From contig OX365952.1 in NCBI GenBank assembly GCA_947247005.1, forward strand, positions 7,524,501 through 7,588,500: 64,000 nt of DNA, in the 5' to 3' direction. Below are positions 58,951-64,000 of the stretch, in pieces. The notes below the pieces were generated by a model. It saw nothing but the letters and a program-made list of their open reading frames with translations, ran no database searches and had not been told where the DNA came from. This DNA is from Spisula solida (taxonomy: Eukaryota > Mollusca > Bivalvia > Venerida > Mactridae). Made by a program: the position numbers and the translations under genes. How positions within the stretch are numbered: the first letter of the stretch is position 1; the number at the start of each line of letters is the position of its first letter.

Positions 58951-59546
58951 AACAAGAGGACCAAAAGGATCATAGGTCGCTCACATGTGTGCACAGTGAT
59001 CAAGTAAAACCATATTTAAACTGAACCTTGAGTTCTGCATGGATTTTTTAATTTAGTTACTTTAAGAATGGACCAATAATGGAACATTGTTACCTACGTG
59101 TATTTGTGATGAAATCTAGCCTCTACTTTCAGATATAAATATTTAACTAGTTATGAAGGGAAAAATGAACCCCACACACTGGAAGCCATGTAATTGGCGA
59201 ATCATGACAAAAATGTCAAATTTGTAATATGGTCACTCATAAACTATTTCTGTAAAATTATTTAACAAGCTTTTAATAAGATTTGACCTAGTGACCTAGT
59301 TTTTAACCCCACATGACCCAGTTTCAAACTTGACCTGGATTTCATACAGACAAACACTCTGGCCAAGTTTCATGAAGATTTGGGCCACACTTGTGTCCTC
59401 TAATGTGTTCATAAGCTTTTTCTAAGATGTGACCTACAAATGTGGCCTATAGTGTTTTTACAAGAAATTGTGAACGAACGGAAGGATGACGGACGAAGAA
59501 TGATTGCAAAAGCTCACCCTGTCACTTAACAGGTGAGCTAAAAAAG
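58951..59546. mobile_element. SINE-like element with AGGTGAGCT end, compact copy
   Basis: Starts AACAAGAGGACCAAAAGGAT and GGTCGCTCAC. The middle carries GACCTAGTGACCTAGTTTTT, GCCAAGTTTCATGAAGATT and GTGTCCTCTAATGTG. It ends GTCACTTAACAGGTGAGCTA. Compare 17265-19040, which is three times longer because of its B-box array. Confidence 0.75.
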
Positions 59547-59975
59547 CAGCTAAAATATTGGCATTTTATAAATGTATTACAAAACCACAGTATGTATTAC
59601 TATCAAGTGAAGCAATCCAATTAAATAAATAAAAATATACATATAATACTATATAAAGTGTATATTTAAAATAATGTTGCTAATCATGAGCCAATTTTAC
59701 CACTAATATATATTGAGACAACTACATGAGACATTTATTTCCTGACCATTGTCCTTTAACACAATGCAGTACCATTAAGGCATATGGTGACCATTTGATT
59801 GCTCACCAATTGACCATTAAAATCAGATCAAACCATTATCAAGATTAAAATACTGGGAGACAGTAAAAAAATTTGAAGGTTTAAAAATTTTGACACAAAA
59901 ACGAATGTTTCCCAAGAATGGCCATAACTAACGAGCACAAATCACCTGGCCTAAAATTCTTGACTATTTGCACAA

Positions 59976-60150
59976 CTCATTCTCGTTCGCCAGAGTATTC
60001 TTCACCTGTGATATATGTGAACTTGACTAACCACTGATGTAATATGAGGATGGCAATAACTAGGCTTGGTACCAAGACATCATGTCAAGTTTCATTGAAA
60101 TACGACCAATGGTTAAGAATAAGAAGAGAAGTAAACTTCAGTGTCATCCA
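59976..60150. repeat. dispersed repeats: ~90-bp copy 2 and a relative of the 28-kb unit
   Basis: 59976-60050 matches 57633-57710. 60060-60150 (TTTCATTGAAATACGACCAA) matches the 156-bp unit at 28100-28735. Confidence 0.6.
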
Positions 60151-60478
60151 TCTAGACGTCCAGCACAAAAATAACATGTGTCCCCAACTTTATGTAGGAA
60201 ACATAACAAGAGGATCATGATGACCCGTAACTTACTCAACTGAACACTTCTCTGCATGTGAAGGACATCAACATGAGGAGGAAATGATTTTATCCTGATT
60301 CAATGTCATGGAGGAACATCACCTGTCGAACATGTGGTGTAACCCAGCTCTACTAGTGACAGGTCCAATGATCAACTGACTGACCTAACCAAACAGCAGA
60401 ATAAAAATAATTATTTCAGCCAATGAACAATTTGTGATGGTTATAACTTAAGACCATTTTTCTGCACAATAACGTCTA

Positions 60479-60642
60479 CAGTATATCATCTTTAGAGCAA
60501 TACCCTTGGGAGCAGCAAATATTGTATAGAGGTTGTTGCTCTACAAAGGTTTTAGAGTAAATATCAGCTTAGGGAAATTTTGAAGTTGTTGTTATAGAGA
60601 GGTTGTTGCTCTACAGATGACTGCTCTTGAGTGGTTGTACTA
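60479..60642. mobile_element. ~165-bp MITE, copy 2
   Basis: Matches 23628-23802 end to end (CAGTATATCATCTTTAGAGC ... GAGTGGTTGTACTA), flanked by TA on both sides in the alignment. Confidence 0.7.
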
Positions 60643-61059
60643 TAAATACAAACAAGGGATCCCCCTTACTGCTACGCTCAGCTTAACCTAGCAAAGTGTA
60701 ACATACTTGCTGTGTCAGGAGTTTGAAATACATGTATATAGTGCAACAACATTGCACTTGGACTTATCGTTCTTTGCGTGTTTGTACTGTTTGAGTAATT
60801 TGACTTGTAAAAAACCTGATTGAACAACCGAAATTAATGCACAAAAAATTCATACGAGTCAGTTCAATGTTGCCACATTGTACAAAAGATCCAAGCATAA
60901 TGTTTATATACAAGCAGATATAGACTGTGTCTTTCAAAATTATCAGTGGTGAATTTTATTAAATCAAACAAAATACATCAAATCAATTTATTAAAGTTAT
61001 GCTAAACACTGTCGACATATGAGAGTATTTACTGAGTAAAACATTTACTCAAAGCAAAA

Positions 61060-61265
61060 TTATGTTTTTACTGTAAGCATATATGTTTTTACCGTAAACA
61101 TATGTTTTTATTGTAAGCATATGTTTTTACCATAAGCATATGTTTTTACCGTAAGCATGTTTTTACCGTAAGCATATGTTTTTACCGTAAGCATGTTTTT
61201 ACCGTAAGCATATGGTTTTCTGTAAGCATATGTTATCGTAAATGTATGTCTTTTCTGTAAGCATA
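61060..61265. repeat. 19-bp minisatellite (about 10 copies)
   Basis: Units of TGTTTTTACCGTAAGCATA with truncated and diverged members. Confidence 0.9.
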
Positions 61266-61639
61266 AAATCAATTAGAATGTTGTGACAGTTATGATGTTA
61301 TATTTTTAAGCCCGACGTCACCGGGGACTTGACATAGATACTGTTTCTTTTATGATAATGATTTCATTTTCAGTTCGCGTATAATAAGAAAACATGCAAT
61401 AAAATCATATATTTTTGCAAGAGATTAATTTTAGCTAGCTATATTTGTGAATTTGATAAGTTCGCCAAATGTTACGCTTGTGCATTTAAAACACAGTACA
61501 GTTCTTTCTGAAGTTATAAAAATTGCAAATATTTAAATTCACAAAATTTTGACCTCACAAAAACTGTGATTGTACAGTAAGCAGTTCCCAAGGCATGGGA
61601 ATATAGACATTCAAAATATCAAGTCAAATTATGAGCATG

Positions 61640-61717
61640 TCATTGTGGGATATATTTTTTCTTTCGTTTCTTCCTTAGGGGTGGGAGCTGTTTGGCATCC
61701 TGCCAGATGATTTTCTT
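61640..61717 (-). CDS. possible terminal exon of the right-hand gene
   Basis: After a CTATATAG acceptor the minus strand reads KKIIWQDAKQLPPLRKKRKK and then KYIPQ-stop, a protein-like basic tail. Its phase (0) does not match the phase-2 donor of the next exon upstream, so at least one exon between 61760 and 62730 is undetected. A second reading starts at 61743, matches phase 2 and stops at 61629 (SPLNLLPYIEENHLAG...), but looks less like a conserved tail. Confidence 0.3.
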   Translation of the reverse strand, partial: KKIIWQDAKQLPPLRKKRKKKYIPQ

Positions 61718-62737
61718 CTATATAGGGTAACAAGTTCAAAGGGCTGAAATAAAAAGAAAAGGAAATGAATATATGATATATAAAGCATATACAATTATTG
61801 TACAATAATAATCACACATCTGTTTGTGCCATTAAAGCATAATAACACTATTGAGGAACCATCTTAGGAATATGGTTCATGTTGTATATGGGCAAATACA
61901 CATAGTTAATATACTTTTATTATCATGCCTTTTTCTTAAAGATTTAGCTTTAATATAATTTTTATGTATTTATCCTTAGATTTTGCCTCAATGGATAAAC
62001 TTTATGAGAAAACTATGATAATGTTGTCTTTCTACCCTCAATTTGGTAAATCGGAGGAAAGTTTCTCACATTCCTTAAATTATACATACTTCTACACTTT
62101 ACCAATACAGTAGAACTTTGATGCCTTGAACAGTTTTGGCTCAAACACAATAGAAACCTCAGACAGGTTGGTCATATGAAGATGATGATACATTGGTATA
62201 CATTAGAGGACTTAAACTTAAAGTTCTACAGTACATGTTAGGGGTGACTATTGAGTCCAATTTTGACTATTGCAATACTATTGCTATTGCTGAAAGTACT
62301 ATTGCGATACTATTGTATTGCTGGAAATTATTGCGATACTATTGCAATAGTTCTTGCCAAGCTTTGAAAACTAGAGATTAACTTGTAAATGCAATTTTGC
62401 ACTGTGTAAGATATCATTTTGTTGTACAACATACAAATCTTTTATTTGTGGAAATGATTTAAAATGAATTTGACAGAAATAGATTAATAAAATTAAGGCG
62501 ATATCGGTCCATTGTGGCTGTTTTGATGCGAAAACGGAAGTTGTTTTAAATTAATAATAAACTTTATTTATAAAAAGCAAACTATCGTAACTATCGATAG
62601 TTGAGCTAACTATCGGCAATAGTTATTTGATCGAGACTTTTACTATCGATCCATACTATCGTGACACTCGGTATCACAATGCATCGATATTTCGATGCAT
62701 CGGCCCACCCCTTGTACATGTATATGACTACTACTAC

Positions 62738-63439
62738 CTTCCATTCACGATAAAGTCACTAATTGTTCCGATAAATTTGTCATCTTCTTCAGTTGATGCT
62801 CCGATAGTGATATCATATGTATAAATCACCTCGTCATCAGACTTTGTTGGTGCCTTAAACAACCAGCCAGTTGATACGGCGTAAGTTAACTCTTCATTCT
62901 CATCATTCACCGTCACTTTTATACTGCAATACATAGTAAGTCAGGTGATCAGAAATAAAACATACACTTTAAGTGGTACAGTTAGTGACGTGAAGATTTT
63001 ATCAATCTTCACAAATTTACAAAATTTGCCAACATTTCCTCTAAGAAAAATAGCTGGTTGGAGCCCTCTAAAAATAGCTGGTTGGACCCCCTCCTGAGAA
63101 AATAACTTGTTAGACCCCTCTCAGAAAAATAGCTTGTTGGAGCCCTCTCAGAAAAATAGCTTGTTGGAGCCCTCTCAGAACTTGTTGGAGCCCTCTCAGA
63201 AAAATAGCTTGTTGGAGCCCTCTCAGAAAAATAGCTGGTTGGAGCCCTCTCAGAAAAATAGCTGGTTGAACCCCCTCAACCAGTAACAGTATTACACACC
63301 TTTCATCCTCAGCATCATCTATGACAGTTATGACTATGTTTGGTACATCATCATCAACATATATGGTCTCCGAGTTCTCTTGAACAGTTTCTTCCATCGA
63401 AACACCATCTTCATTTACTGATATCGTCAGACTGAATTT
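62738..63439 (-). CDS. two internal exons of an unrecognised acidic, beta-rich protein (partial gene)
   Basis: Exon 63439-63300 (acceptor TTCTTTTCAG, donor GAAAG/GTGTGT) encodes KFSLTISVNEDGVSMEET and on to VITVIDDAEDE. Exon 62923-62738 (acceptor TATTGCAG, donor GGAAG/GTAGTA) encodes IKVTVNDENEELTYAVSTGW and on to GASTEEDDKFIGTISDFIVNG. The phases agree (2 at the shared junction, which makes a Ser). The alternating hydrophobic pattern (ISV, IVITVI, IKVTV, YDITIGA) suggests beta-strands, as in an Ig-like or C2-like sandwich, and both exons are rich in Asp/Glu. I do not recognise the family. The 5' part lies beyond 64000. Confidence 0.6.
63046..63285. repeat. 27-bp minisatellite between the two right-hand exons
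   Basis: About eight copies of AGAAAAATAGCTTGTTGGAG (plus CCCTCTC). Since 27 is divisible by three, the minus strand is open as GLQQAIFLR repeats, continuous with the frame of exon 63439-63300 through its donor, down to a stop at 63110. Confidence 0.92.
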
Positions 63440-63477
63440 CTGAAAAGAATAAGATTGCTATAATTTTACTCTATCCA

Positions 63478-64000
63478 GTGCCATATGCAAATCCTCTGTC
63501 TGTTCTATATGTCTTTTCCATGCCTGTGCTATGTCTGTCCAATGCCTGTCCTAGGTCTTGCACATGTCTGTCCTTGGTCTTTGCTATGTCTGTCCTGGAT
63601 ATTTCATATATCTTGCCTATGCCTGTCCTATGTCTTTGCCATATCTGTCCTAGGTATTTCCAATGTCTATCCTAGGTCTTTCCAATGTCTGTCCTATGAC
63701 TTTCCTATGTCTGTCTCAGGTATCCTAGGCCTGTCCTAGGTCTTTGCTATGTCAGTCCTAGGTCTTTCCCATGTCTTTCCAATGTCTGTCCTATGACTTT
63801 CCTATGTCTGTCGCAGGTATCCTATGCCTGTCCTAGGTCTTTCCCTTGTCTGTCATAGGTCTTTCCCTTGTTTATCCTAGGTATTTCCTATTTCTGTCAC
63901 AAGTTCTCCTATGCCTGTCCTATGCCTGTCCTATGTCTGTCTTAGGTATCTCCTATGTTTGTCCTAGGTATCTGCTATGCATGTCCTAGGTCTTTCCCAT
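63478..64000. repeat. degenerate ~19-bp tandem repeat running off the window
   Basis: Endless variants of CCTATGTCTGTCCTAGGTCT and TTTCCAATGTCTGTCCTA, starting 39 bp upstream (gene orientation) of the exon at 63439. ORFs at 63478-63739 are repeat artefacts. Confidence 0.88.

Noticed and set aside
61629..61743. Phase-2 reading of the candidate last exon as the definite end of the right-hand gene
   Set aside because: The phase fits, but the sequence is less protein-like than the alternative frame ending at 61640; the gene end is left open.
63478..63739. Cys/Leu-rich plus-strand ORFs at the right edge
   Set aside because: Translation of a degenerate ~19-bp tandem repeat.

Overview
This is eukaryotic, intron-rich, AT-rich DNA from an animal, most likely a bivalve mollusc. 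Evidence for that: coding exons sit far apart in long introns with GT...AG borders; an intronless Mab-21/cGAS-like gene of the type expanded in bivalves is present; and the intergenic DNA and introns are packed with short dispersed repeats of mollusc type, ending in runs such as ACGGACGGACGG followed by ACAGGTGAGCTAAAAA. The species cannot be named from the sequence alone.

Layout. 1-692 is unassigned flank. 692-7198 is one giant inverted-repeat (foldback) element: two arms of about 1.7 kb around about 3 kb that is mostly a degenerate ~42-bp satellite. 7607-7714 is a near-perfect 108-bp palindrome. 9356-9993 is a terminal-inverted-repeat (TIR) element. 10899-13094 (+) is an intronless Mab-21/cGAS-like receptor (cGLR) gene, with a 65-bp tandem array over its start codon. 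13.1-19.1 kb is repeats, including a pogo-like MITE and an array of tRNA-like B-box units. 19143-41786 (-) is a complete 19-exon NOP14 gene (ribosome small-subunit biogenesis), assembled here exon by exon with all splice phases agreeing, to 866 aa. Its introns hold many SINE-like repeats, MITEs and minisatellites. 42.0-44.4 kb has a minisatellite, a hairpin element and a dead non-LTR retrotransposon. 45.2-46.6 kb is a second copy of the 9.4-kb TIR element carrying a nested 1,026-bp insertion. 50857-53816 (-) is a three-exon Cys-loop ligand-gated channel (nicotinic receptor-like, 411 aa) whose last splice acceptor is copied in a 55-bp tandem array. 55-61 kb is MITEs, SINE-like copies and short tandem arrays. 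61.6-63.4 kb (-) holds exons of an unrecognised gene that runs off the right end.

The three recognised genes have unrelated roles (nucleic-acid sensing family, ribosome assembly, ion channel) and share no operon-like logic. The common theme is repeat biology. In several genes a minisatellite starts exactly at, or includes, an exon border: the start codon of the cGLR-like gene, the last acceptor of the channel, the exon-15 donor of NOP14, and the intron of the right-hand gene. The strongest hunt results are the 55-bp array that multiplies a splice acceptor, the 65-bp array that multiplies a start codon into upstream mini-ORFs, the 6.5-kb foldback element, and a nested transposon whose empty site is preserved elsewhere in the window. 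All of this comes from reading the sequence; no search was run.
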